A DNA stretch of 64,000 bases from Lasioglossum baleicum (Eukaryota; Arthropoda; Insecta; Hymenoptera; Halictidae): the NCBI RefSeq assembly GCF_051020765.1, contig NW_027469099.1, positions 992,001 to 1,056,000 on the forward strand, in the 5' to 3' direction. Below are positions 36,177-49,800 of this stretch, in pieces. How positions within the stretch are numbered: position 1 is the first letter of the stretch; every line of letters begins with the position of its first letter. The notes beneath the pieces were generated by a model. The model saw nothing but the letters and a program-made list of their open reading frames with translations, had not been told where the DNA came from and ran no database searches. Position numbers and translations under genes: made by a program.

Positions 36177-39100
36177 ATGCATGCGCATAAGTTAAATTAC
36201 CTGCATACCGCCGTTTCCTCAAACTGTGTGTTCATAACTGGCACTGGGAGGATCGCAGTGCCACCACTGCGAGGAGGCCCAGGACTCTGCGCGGCATACG
36301 CTGGAAAAATGTCCAGCGTGGTAGGCACCGCGCAGAGACCTAATGGGCGTTATCGGGATGGACCTTTCGTTCCCGGTCGTGGTCGACCACATGATCGGCA
36401 GCGGGAGGTCAAGAGCAGCGTTTGCCTCCTTCTGCGAGATTGTGATAACGCAGAAGGAGGCAGCGGAAAGGGAGAGGGAAGCCGACCCCCTCTCCGCCAG
36501 GAGTCTAGCATCGGCGGGGCAACCCCGACGAGGCCGACGGCCCCCAGTAAGGGGCCGCAGACGTAATGGCGGCGGTGGGACTACTTAGTACTTCCAACGC
36601 CGCCAAGGGGGGCTGGCCGTTAAGGCGTCCCCGGGGTGGGCAGGTCGCGGGGGGCGAGGTGGAGCAATAATCCCCTCTCCGCCTCTACAAAGATGCGACC
36701 TGCCGGTCGACCCCCCTCCTTTTATTTTATAATATTTCATTTTATTCTATATATATTTTATATTCTATATTATAAATTTTATCTTTATCTTTCATTCCCT
36801 TTATTTTGCCACCCCTTCTTATGTTTGTTGTGTTTTGTCCATTGTATTTATTTACTTATTATTATTTATTTATTTATTGACTTTTATTTTATCTATTTTA
36901 TCTATACACGTTTTCATTTATTGATTTTATCTTTTATTTTATCTTATTTTTAAGTTTTATGCGGGTCGACCGGGGGGGTGGGACGGGGGGGGCCGACGCG
37001 AGCCGGAACTCGCCTGTGTCCCCCCCTTGTCGCGTGCGGAAAAAAATACAATGCAGCGTGTACGAGTATTTGCACATGTATAAAAATCGGATGGCGCGGT
37101 AACAAAAATTCTAAATTATACAGCACAAGTTGCAGCAATGCATGCGCATAAGTTAAATTACCTGCATACCGCCGTTTCCTCAAACTGTGTGTTCATAACT
37201 GGCACTGGGAGGATCGCAGTGCCACCACTGCGAGGAGGCCCAGGACTCTGCGCGGCATACGCTGGAAGAATGTCCAGCGTGGTAGGCACCGCGCAGAGAC
37301 CTAATGGGCGTTATCGGGATGGACCTTTCGTTGCCGGTCGTGATCGACCACATGATCGGCAGCGGGAGGTCAAGAGCAGCGTTTGCCTCCTTCTGCGAGA
37401 TTGTGATAACGCAGAAGGAGGCAGCGGAAAGGGAGAGGGAAGCCGACCCCCTCTCCGCCAGGAGTCTAGCATCGGCGGGGCAACCCCGACGAGGCCGACG
37501 GCCCCCAGTAAGGGGTCGCTGACGTAATGGCGGCGGTGGGACTACTTAGTACTTCCAACGCCGCCAAGGGGGGCTGGCCGTTAAGGCGTCCCCGGGGTGG
37601 GCAGGTCGCGGGGGGCGAGGTGGAGCAATAATCCCCTCTCCGCCTCTACAAAGATGCGACCTGCCGGTCGACCCCCCTCCTTTTATTTTATAATATTTCA
37701 TTTTATTCTATATATATTTTATATTCTATATTATAAATTTTATCTTTATCTTTCATTCCCTTTATTTTGCCACCCCTTCTTATGTTTGTTGTGTTTTGTC
37801 CATTGTATTTATTTACTTATTATTATTTATTTATTTATTGACTTTTATTTTATCTATTTTATCTATACACGTTTTCATTTATTGATTTTATCTTTTATTT
37901 TATCTTATTTTTAAGTATTATGCGGGTCGACCAGGGGGGTGGGACGGGGGGGGCCGACGCGAGCCGGGACTCGCCTGTGTCCCCCCCTTGTCGCGTGCGG
38001 AAAAAAATACAATGCAGCGTGTACGAGTATTTGCACATGTATAAAAATCGGATGGCGCGGTAACAAAAATTCTAAATTATACAGCACAAGTTGCAGCAAT
38101 GCATGCGCATAAGTTAAATTACCTGCATACCGCCGTTTCCTCAAACTGTGTGTTCATAACTGGCACTGGGAGGATCGCAGTGCCACCACTGCGAGGAGGC
38201 CCAGGACTCTGCCCGGCATACGCTGGAAGAATGTCCAGCGTGGTAGGCACCGCGCAGAGACCTAATGGGCGTTATCGGGATGGACCTTTCGTTGCCGGTC
38301 GTGGTCGACCACATGATCGGCAGCGGGAGGTCAAGAGCAGCGTTTGCCTCCTTCTGCGAGATTGTGATAACGCAGAAGGAGGCAGCGGAAAGGGAGAGGG
38401 AAGCCGACCCCCTCTCCGCCAGGAGTCTAGCATCGGCGGGGCAACCCCGACGAGGCCGACGGCCCCCAGTAAGGGGCCGCAGACGTAATGGCGGCGGTGG
38501 GACTACTTAGTACTTCCAACGCCGCCAAGGGGGGCTGGCCGTTAAGGCGTCCCCGGGGTGGGCAGGTCGCGGGGGGCGAGGTGGAGCAATAATCCCCTCT
38601 CCGCCTCTACAAAGATGCGACCTGCCGGTCGACCCCCCTCCTTTTATTTTATAATATTTCATTTTATTCTATATATATTTTATATTCTATATTATAAATT
38701 TTATCTTTATCTTTCATTCCCTTTATTTCGCCACCCCTTCTTATGTTTGTTGTGTTTTGTCCATTGTATTTATTTACTTATTATTATTTATTTATTTATT
38801 AACTTTTATTTTATCTATTTTATCTATACACGTTTTCATTTATTGATTTTATCTTTTATTTTATCTTATTTTTAAGTTTTATGCGGGTCGACCAGGGGGG
38901 TGGGACGGGGGGGGGGCCGACGCGAGCCGGAACTCGCCTGTGTCCAACCCTTGTCGCGTGCGGAAAAAAATACAATGCAGCGTGTACGAGTATTTGCACA
39001 TGTATAAAAATCGGATGGCGCGGTAACAAAAATTCTAAATTATACAGCACAAATTGCAGCAATGCATGCGCATAAGTTAAATTACCTGCATACCGCCGTT

Positions 39101-42100
39101 TCCTCAAACTGTGTGTTCATAACTGGCACTGGGAGGATCGCAGTGCCACCACTGCGAGGAGGCCCAGGACTCTGCGCGGCATACGCTGGAAGAATGTCCA
39201 GCGTGGTAGGCACCGCGCAGAGACCTAATGGGCGTTATCGGGATGGACCTTTCGTTGCCGGTCGTGGTCGACCACATGATCGGCAGCGGGAGGTCAAGAG
39301 CAGCGTTTGCCTCCTTCTGCGAGATTGTGATAACGCAGAAGGAGGCAGCGGAAAGGGAGAGGGAAGCCGACCCCCTCTCCGCCAGGAGTCTAGCATCGGC
39401 GGGGCAACCCCGACGAGGCCGACGGCCCCCAGTAAGGGGTCGCTGACGTAATGGCGGCGGTGGGACTACTTAGTACTTCCAACGCCGCCAAGGGGGGCTG
39501 GCCGTTAAGGCGTCCCCGGGGTGGGCAGGTCGCGGGGGGCGAGGTGAAGCAATAATCCCCTCTCCGCCTCTACAAAGATGCGACCTGCCGGTCGACCCCC
39601 CTCCTTTTATTTTATAATATTTCATTTTATTCTATATATATTTTATATTCTATATTATAAATTTTATCTTTATCTTTCATTCCCCTTTATTTTGCCACCC
39701 CTTCTTATGTTTGTTGTGTTTTGTCCATTGTATTTATTTACTTATTATTATTTATTTATTTATTGACTTTTATTTTATCTATTTTATCTATACACGTTTT
39801 CATTTATTGATTTTATCTTTTATTTTATCTTATTTTTAAGTTTTATGCGGGTCGATTAGGGGGGTGGGACGGGGGGGGGGCCGACGCGAGCCGGAACTCG
39901 CCTGTGTCCCCCCCTTGTCGCGTGCGGAAAAAAATACAATGCAGCGTGTACGAGTATTTGCACATGTATAAAAATCGGATGGCGCGGTAACAAAAATTCT
40001 AAATTATACAGCACAAGTTGCAGCAATGCATGCGCATAAGTTAAATTACCTGCATACCGCCGTTTCCTCAAACTGTGTGTTCATAACTGGCACTGGGAGG
40101 ATCGCAGTGCCACCACTGCGAGGAGGCCCAGGACTCTGCGCGGCATACGCTGGAAGAATGTCCAGCGTGGTAGGCACCGCGCAGAGACCTAATGGGCGTT
40201 ATCGGGATGGACCTTTCGTTGCCGGTCGTGGTCGACCACATGATCGGCAGCGGGAGGTCAAGAGCAGCGTTTGCCTCCTTCTGCGAGATTGTGATAACGC
40301 AGAAGGAGGCAGCGGAAAGGGAGAGGGAAGCCGACCCCCTCTCCGCCAGGAGTCTAGCATCGGCGGGGCAACCCCGACGAGGCCGACGGCCCCCAGTAAG
40401 GGGTCGCTGACGTAATGGCGGCGGTGGGACTACTTAGTACTTCCAACGCCGCCAAGGGGGGCTGGCCGTTAAGGCGTCCCCGGGGTGGGCAGGTCGCGGG
40501 GGGCGAGGTGAAGCAATAATCCCCTCTCCGCCTCTACAAAGATGCGACCTGCCGGTCGACCCCCCTCCTTTTATTTTATAATATTTTATTTTATTCTATA
40601 TATATTTTATATTCTATATTATAAATTTTATCTTTATCTTTCATTCCCCTTTATTTTGCCACCCCTTCTTATGTTTGTTGTGTTTTGTCCATTGTATTTA
40701 TTTACTTATTATTATTTATTTATTTATTGACTTTTATTTTATCTATTTTATCTATACACGTTTTCATTTATTGATTTTATCTTTTATTTTATCGTATTTT
40801 TAAGTTTTATGCGGGTCGACCAGGGGGGTGGGACGGGGGGAGGGGACAGACGCGAGCCGGAACTCGCCTGTGTCCCCCCCTTGTCGCGTGCGGAAAAAAA
40901 TACAATGCAGCGTGTACGAGTATTTGCACATGTATAAAAATCGGATGGCGCGGTAACAAAAATTCTAAATTATACAGCACAAGTTGCAGCAATGCATGCG
41001 CATAAGTTAAATTACCTGCATACCGCCGTTTCCTCAAACTGTGTGTTCATAACTGGCACTGGGAGGATCGCAGTGCCACCACTGCGAGGAGGCCCAGGAC
41101 TCTGCGCGGCATACGCTGGAAGAATGTCCAGCGTGGTAGGCACCGCGCAGAGACCTAATGGGCGTTATCGGGATGGACCTTTCGTTGCCGGTCGTGATCG
41201 ACCACATGATCGGCAGCGGGAGGTCAAGAGCAGCGTTTGCCTCCTTCTGCGAGATTGTGATAACGCAGAAGGAGGCAGCGGAAAGGGAGAGGGAAGCCGA
41301 CCCCCTCTCCGCCAGGAGTCTAGCATCGGCGGGGCAACCCCGACGAGGCCGACGGCCCCCAGTAAGGGGTCGCTGACGTAATGGCGGCGGTGGGACTACT
41401 TAGTACTTCCAACGCCGCCAAGGGGGGCTGGCCGTTAAGGCGTCCCCGGGGTGGGCAGGTCGCGGGGGGCGAGGTGGAGCAATAATCCCCTCTCCGCCTC
41501 TACAAAGATGCGACCTGCCGGTCGACCCCCCTCCTTTTATTTTATAATATTTCATTTTATTCTATATATATTTTATATTCTATATTATAAATTTTATCTT
41601 TATCTTTCATTCCCTTTATTTTGCCACCCCTTCTTATGTTTGTTGTGTTTTGTCCATTGTATTTATTTACTTATTATTATTTATTTATTTATTGACTTTT
41701 ATTTTATCTATTTTATCTATACACGTTTTCATTTATTGATTTTATCTTTTATTTTATCTTATTTTTAAGTATTATGCGGGTCGACCAGGGGGGTGGGACG
41801 GGGGGGGCCGACGCGAGCCGGGACTCGCCTGTGTCCCCCCCTTGTCGCGTGCGGAAAAAAATACAATGCAGCGTGTACGAGTATTTGCACATGTATAAAA
41901 ATCGGATGGCGCGGTAACAAAAATTCTAAATTATACAGCACAAGTTGCAGCAATGCATGCGCATAAGTTAAATTACCTGCATACCGCCGTTTCCTCAAAC
42001 TGTGTGTTCATAACTGGCACTGGGAGGATCGCAGTGCCACCACTGCGAGGAGGCCCAGGACTCTGCCCGGCATACGCTGGAAGAATGTCCAGCGTGGTAG

Positions 42101-43880
42101 GCACCGCGCAGAGACCTAATGGGCGTTATCGGGATGGACCTTTCGTTGCCGGTCGTGGTCGACCACATGATCGGCAGCGGGAGGTCAAGAGCAGCGTTTG
42201 CCTCCTTCTGCGAGATTGTGATAACGCAGAAGGAGGCAGCGGAAAGGGAGAGGGAAGCCGACCCCCTCTCCGCCAGGAGTCTAGCATCGGCGGGGCAACC
42301 CCGACGAGGCCGACGGCCCCCAGTAAGGGGCCGCAGACGTAATGGCGGCGGTGGGACTACTTAGTACTTCCAACGCCGCCAAGGGGGGCTGGCCGTTAAG
42401 GCGTCCCCGGGGTGGGCAGGTCGCGGGGGGCGAGGTGGAGCAATAATCCCCTCTCCGCCTCTACAAAGATGCGACCTGCCGGTCGACCCCCCTCCTTTTA
42501 TTTTATAATATTTCATTTTATTCTATATATATTTTATATTCTATATTATAAATTTTATCTTTATCTTTCATTCCCTTTATTTCGCCACCCCTTCTTATGT
42601 TTGTTGTGTTTTGTCCATTGTATTTATTTACTTATTATTATTTATTTATTTATTGACTTTTATTTTATCTATTTTATCTATACACGTTTTCATTTATTGA
42701 TTTTATCTTTTATTTTATCTTATTTTTAAGTTTTATGCGGGTCGACCAGGGGGGTGGGACGGGGGGGGGCCGACGCGAGCCGGAACTCGCCTGTGTCCCC
42801 CCCTTGTCGCGTGCGGAAAAAAATACAATGCAGCGTGTACGAGTATTTGCACATGTATAAAAATCGGATGGCGCGGTAACAAAAATTCTAAATTATACAG
42901 CACAAATTGCAGCAATGCATGCGCATAAGTTAAATTACCTGCATACCGCCGTTTCCTCAAACTGTGTGTTCATAACTGGCACTGGGAGGATCGCAGTGCC
43001 ACCACTGCGAGGAGGCCCAGGACTCTGCGCGGCATACGCTGGAAGAATGTCCAGCGTGGTAGGCACCGCGCAGAGACCTAATGGGCGTTATCGGGATGGA
43101 CCTTTCGTTGCCGGTCGTGGTCGACCACATGATCGGCAGCGGGAGGTCAAGAGCAGCGTTTGCCTCCTTCTGCGAGATTGTGATAACGCAGAAGGAGGCA
43201 GCGGAAAGGGAGAGGGAAGCCGACCCCCTCTCCGCCAGGAGTCTAGCATCGGCGGGGCAACCCCGACGAGGCCGACGGCCCCCAGTAAGGGGTCGCTGAC
43301 GTAATGGCGGCGGTGGGACTACTTAGTACTTCCAACGCCGCCAAGGGGGGCTGGCCGTTAAGGCGTCCCCGGGGTGGGCAGGTCGCGGGGGGCGAGGTGA
43401 AGCAATAATCCCCTCTCCGCCTCTACAAAGATGCGACCTGCCGGTCGACCCCCCTCCTTTTATTTTATAATATTTCATTTTATTCTATATATATTTTATA
43501 TTCTATATTATAAATTTTATCTTTATCTTTCATTCCCCTTTATTTTGCCACCCCTTCTTATGTTTGTTGTGTTTTGTCCATTGTATTTATTTACTTATTA
43601 TTATTTATTTATTTATTGACTTTTATTTTATCTATTTTATCTATACACGTTTTCATTTATTGATTTTATCTTTTATTTTATCGTATTTTTAAGTTTTATG
43701 CGGGTCGACCAGGGGGGTGGGACGGGGGGAGGGGACAGACGCGAGCCGGAACTCGCCTGTGTCCCCCCCTTGTCGCGTGCGGAAAAAAATACAATGCAGC
43801 GTGTACGAGTATTTGCACATGTATAAAAATCGGATGGCGCGGTAACAAAAATTCTAAATTATACAGCACAAGTTGCAGCA
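36177..43880 (+). repeat. central higher-order repeat, copy III (8 units, 7704 bp)
   Basis: Complete A-H series beginning at 36177. The next unit (43881) again has the A marker ggaaaaatgtcc but not cgttcccgg, and the order then breaks down, so the regular higher-order domain ends here. Confidence 0.85.
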
Positions 43881-46800
43881 ATGCATGCGCATAAGTTAAA
43901 TTACCTGCATACCGCCGTTTCCTCAAACTGTGTGTTCATAACTGGCACTGGGAGGATCGCAGTGCCACCACTGCGAGGAGGCCCAGGACTCTGCGCGGCA
44001 TACGCTGGAAAAATGTCCAGCGTGGTAGGCACCGCGCAGAGACCTAATGGGCGTTATCGGGATGGACCTTTCGTTGCCGGTCGTGGTCGACCACATGATC
44101 GGCAGCGGGAGGTCAAGAGCAGCGTTTGCCTCCTTCTGCGAGATTGTGATAACGCAGAAGGAGGCAGCGGAAAGGGAGAGGGAAGCCGACCCCCTCTCCG
44201 CCAGGAGTCTAGCATCGGCTGGGCAACCCCGACGAGGCCGACGGCCCCCAGTAAGGGGCCGCAGACGTAATGGCGGCGGTGGGACTACTTAGTACTTCCA
44301 ACGCCGCCAAGGGGGGCTGGCCGTTAAGGCGTCCCCGGGGTGGGCAGGTCGCGGGGGCGAGGTGGAGCAATAATCCCCTCTCCGCCTCTACAAAGATGCG
44401 ACCTGCCGGTCGACCCCCCTCCTTTTATTTTATAATATTTCATTTTATTCTATATATATTTTATATTCTATATTATAAATTTTATCTTTATCTTTCATTC
44501 CCTTTATTTCGCCACCCCTTCTTATGTTTGTTGTGTTTTGTCCATTGTATTTATTTACTTATTATTATTTATTTATTTATTGACTTTTATTTTATCTATT
44601 TTATCTATACACGTTTTCATTTATTGATTTTATCTTATTTTTAAGTTTTATGCGGGTCGACCAGGGGGGTGGGACGGGGGGGCCGACGCGAGCCGGAACT
44701 CGCCTGTGTCCCCCCCTTGTCGCGTGCGGAAAAAAATACAATGCAGCGTGTACGAGTATTTGCACATGTATAAAAATCGGATGGCGCGGTAACAAAAATT
44801 CTAAATTATACAGCACAAGTTGCAGCAATGCATGCGCATAAGTTAAATTACCTGCATACCGCCGTTTCCTCAAACTGTGTGTTCATAACTGGCACTGGGA
44901 GGATCGCAGTGCCACCACTGCGAGGAGGCCCAGGACTCTGCGCGGCATACGCTGGAAGAATGTCCAGCGTGGTAGGCACCGCGCAGAGACCTAATGGGCG
45001 TTATCGGGATGGACCTTTCGTTGCCGGTCGTGGTCGACCACATGATCGGCAGCGGGAGGTCAAGAGCAGCGTTTGCCTCCTTCTGCGAGATTGTGATAAC
45101 GCAGAAGGAGGCAGCGGAAAGGGAGAGGGAAGCCGACCCCCTCTCCGCCAGGAGTCTAGCATCGGCGGGGCAACCCCGACGAGGCCGACGGCCCCCAGTA
45201 AGGGGTCGCTGACGTAATGGCGGCGGTGGGACTACTTAGTACTTCCAACGCCGCCAAGGGGGGCTGGCCGTTAAGGCGTCCCCGGGGTGGGCAGGTCGCG
45301 GGGGGCGAGGTGAAGCAATAATCCCCTCTCCGCCTCTACAAAGATGCGACCTGCCGGTCGACCCCCCTCCTTTTATTTTATAATATTTCATTTTATTCTA
45401 TATATATTTTATATTCTATATTATAAATTTTATCTTTATCTTTCATTCCCCTTTATTTTGCCACCCCTTCTTATGTTTGTTGTGTTTTGTCCATTGTATT
45501 TATTTACTTATTATTATTTATTTATTTATTGACTTTTATTTTATCTATTTTATCTATACACGTTTTCATTTATTGATTTTATCTTTTATTTTATCGTATT
45601 TTTAAGTTTTATGCGGGTCGACCAGGGGGGTGGGACGGGGGGGGGCCGACGCGAGCCGGAACTCGCCTGTGTCCCCCCCTTGTCGCGTGCGGAAAAAAAT
45701 ACAATGCAGCGTGTACGAGTATTTGCACATGTATAAAAATCGGATGGCGCGGTAACAAAAATTCTAAATTATACAGCACAAGTTGCAGCAATGCATGCGC
45801 ATAAGTTAAATTACCTGCATACCGCCGTTTCCTCAAACTGTGTGTTCATAACTGGCACTGGGAGGATCGCAGTGCCACCACTGCGAGGAGGCCCAGGACT
45901 CTGCGCGGCATACGCTGGAAGAATGTCCAGCGTGGTAGGCACCGCGCAGAGACCTAATGGGCGTTATCGGGATGGACCTTTCGTTGCCGGTCGTGGTCGA
46001 CCACATGATCGGCAGCGGGAGGTCAAGAGCAGCGTTTGCCTCCTTCTGCGAGATTGTGATAACGCAGAAGGAGGCAGCGGAAAGGGAGAGGGAAGCCGAC
46101 CCCCTCTCCGCCAGGAGTCTAGCATCGGCGGGGCAACCCCGACGAGGCCGACGGCCCCCAGTAAGGGGTCGCTGACGTAATGGCGGCGGTGGGACTACTT
46201 AGTACTTCCAACGCCGCCAAGGGGGGCTGGCCATTAAGGCGTCCCCGGGGTGGGCAGGTCGCGGGGGGCGAGGTGAAGCAATAATCCCCTCTCCGCCTCT
46301 ACAAAGATGCGACCTGCCGGTCGACCCCCCTCCTTTTATTTTATAATATTTCATTTTATTCTATATATATTTTATATTCTATATTATAAATTTTATCTTT
46401 ATCTTTCATTCCCCTTTATTTTGCCACCCCTTCTTATGTTTGTTGTGTTTTGTCCATTGTATTTATTTACTTATTATTATTTATTTATTTATTGACTTTT
46501 ATTTTATCTATTTTATCTATACACGTTTTCATTTATTGATTTTATCTTTTATTTTATCGTATTTTTAAGTTTTATGCGGGTCGACCAGGGGGGTGGGACG
46601 GGGGGAGGGGACAGACGCGAGCCGGAACTCGCCTGTGTCTCCCCCTTGTCGCGTGCGGAAAAAAATACAATGCAGCGTGTACGAGTATTTGCACATGTAT
46701 AAAAATCGGATGGCGCGGTAACAAAAATTCTAAATTATACAGCACAAGTTGCAGCAATGCATGCGCATAAGTTAAATTACCTGCATACCGCCGTTTCCTC

Positions 46801-49800
46801 AAACTGTGTGTTCATAACTGGCACTGGGAGGATCGCAGTGCCACCACTGCGAGGAGGCCCAGGACTCTGCGCGGCATACGCTGGAAAAATGTCCAGCGTG
46901 GTAGGCACCGCGCAGAGACCTAATGGGCGTTATCGGGATGGACCTTTCGTTGCCGGTCGTGGTCGACCACATGATCGGCAGCGGGAGGTCAAGAGCAGCG
47001 TTTGCCTCCTTCTGCGAGATTGTGATAACGCAGAAGGAGGCAGCGGAAAGGGAGAGGGAAGCCGACCCCCTCTCCGCCAGGAGTCTAGCATCGGCGGGGC
47101 AACCCCGACGAGGCCGACGGCCCCCAGTAAGGGGCCGCAGACGTAATGGCGGCGGTGGGACTACTTAGTACTTCCAACGCCGCCAAGGGGGGCTGGCCGT
47201 TAAGGCGTCCCCGGGGTGGGCAGGTCGCGGGGGGCGAGGTGGAGCAATAATCCCCTCTCCGCCTCTACAAAGATGCGACCTGCCGGTCGACCCCCCTCCT
47301 TTTATTTTATAATATTTCATTTTATTCTATATATATTTTATATTCTATATTATAAATTTTATCTTTATCTTTCATTCCCTTTATTTTGCCACCCCTTCTT
47401 ATGTTTGTTGTGTTTTGTCCATTGTATTTATTTACTTATTATTATTTATTTATTTATTGACTTTTATTTTATCTATTTTATCTATACACGTTTTCATTTA
47501 TTGATTTTATCTTTTATTTTATCTTATTTTTAAGTTTTATGCGGGTCGACCAGGGGGGTGGGACGGGGGGGGCCGACGCGAGCCGGAACTCGCCTGTGTC
47601 CCCCCCTTGTCGCGTGCGGAAAAAAATACAATGCAGCGTGTGCGAGTATTTGCACATGTATAAAAATCGGATGGCGCGGTAACAAAAATTCTAAATTATA
47701 CAGCACAAGTTGCAGCAATGCATGCGCATAAGTTAAATTACCTGCATACCGCCGTTTCCTCAAACTGTGTGTTCATAACTGGCACTGGGAGGATCGCAGT
47801 GCCACCACTGCGAGGAGGCCCAGGACTCTGCGCGGCATACGCTGGAAGAATGTCCAGCGTGGTAGGCACCGCGCAGAGACCTAATGGGCGTTATCGGGAT
47901 GGACCTTTCGTTGCCGGTCGTGGTCGACCACATGATCGGCAGCGGGAGGTCAAGAGCAGCGTTTGCCTCCTTCTGCGAGATTGTGATAACGCAGAAGGAG
48001 GCAGCGGAAAGGGAGAGGGAAGCCGACCCCCTCTCCGCCAGGAGTCTAGCATCGGCGGGGCAACCCCGACGAGGCCGACGGCCCCCAGTAAGGGGCCGCT
48101 GACGTAATGGCGGCGGTGGGACTACTTAGTACTTCCAACGCCGCCAAGGGGGGCTGGCCGTTAAGGCGTCCCCGGGGTGGGCAGGTCGCGGGGGGCGAGG
48201 TGGAGCAATAATCCCCTCTCCGCCTCTAGAAAGATGCGACCTGCCGGTCGACCCCCCTCCTTTTATTTTATAAAATTTCATTTTATCCTATATATATTTT
48301 ATATTCTATATTATAAATTTTATCTTTATCTTTCATTCCCCTTTATTTTGCCACCCCTTCTTATGTTTGTTGTGTTTTGTCCATTGTATTTATTTACTTA
48401 TTATTATTTATTTATTTATTGACTTTTATTTTATCTATTTTATCTATACACGTTTTCATTTATTGATTTTATCTTTTATTTTATCGTATTTTTAAGTTTT
48501 ATGCGGGTCGACCAGGGGGGTGGGACGGGGGGAGGGGACAGACGCGAGCCGGAACTCGCCTCTGTCCCCTCCTTGTCGCGTGCGGAAAAAGATACAATGC
48601 AGCGTGTACGAGTATTTGCACATGTATAAAAATCGGATGGCGCGGTAACAAAAATTCTAAATTATACAGCACAAGTTGCAGCAATGCATGCTCGTAAGTT
48701 AAATTACCTGCATACCGCCGTTTCCTCAAACTGTGTGTTCATAACTGGCACTGGGAGGATCGCAGTGCCACCACTGCGAGGAGGCCCAGGACTCTGCGCG
48801 GCATACGCTGGAAGAATGTCCAGCGTGGTAGGCACCGCGCAGAGACCTAAGGGGCGTTATCGGGATGGACCTTTCGTTGCCGGTCGTGGTCGACCACATG
48901 ATCGGCAGCGAGAGGTCAAGAGCAGCGTTTGCCTCTTTCTGCGAGATTGTGATAACGCAGAAGGAGGCAGCGGAGAGGGAGAGGGAAACCGACCCCCTCT
49001 CCGCCAGGAGTCTAGCATCGGCGGGGCAACCCCGACGAGGCCGACGGCCCCCAGTAAGGGGCCGCTGACGTAATGGCGGCGGTGGGACTACTTAGTACTT
49101 CCAACGCCGCCAAGGGGGGCTGGCCGTTAAGGCGTCCCCGGGGTGGGCAGGTCGCGGGGGGCGAGGTGGAGCAATAATCCCCTCTCCGCCTCTAGAAAGA
49201 TGCGACCTGCCGGTCGACCCCCCTCCTTTTATTTTATAAAATTTCATTTTATCCTATATATATTTTATATTCTATATTATAAATTTTATCTTTATCTTTC
49301 ATTCCCCTTTATTTTGCCACCCCTTCTTATGTTTGTTGGGTTTTGTCCATTGTATTTATTTACTTATTATTATTTATTTATTTATTGACTTTTATTTTAT
49401 CTATTTTATCTATACACGTTTTCATTTATTGATTTTATCTTTTATTTTATCTTATTTTTAAGTTTTATGCGGGTCGACCAGGGGGGTGGGACGGGGGGGC
49501 CGACGCGAGCCGGAACTCGCCTGTGTCCCCCCCTTGTCGCGTGCGGAAAAAAATACAATGCAGCGTGTACGAGTATTTGCACATGTATAAAAATCGGATG
49601 GCGCGGTAACAAAAATTCTAAATTATACAGCACAAGTTGCAGCAATGCATGCGCATAAGTTAAATTACCTGCATACCGCCGTTTCCTCAAACTGTGTGTT
49701 CATAACTGGCACTGGGAGGATCGCAGTGCCACCACTGCGAGGAGGCCCAGGACTCTGCCCGGCATACGCTGGAAGAATGTCCAGCGTGGTAGGCACCGCG

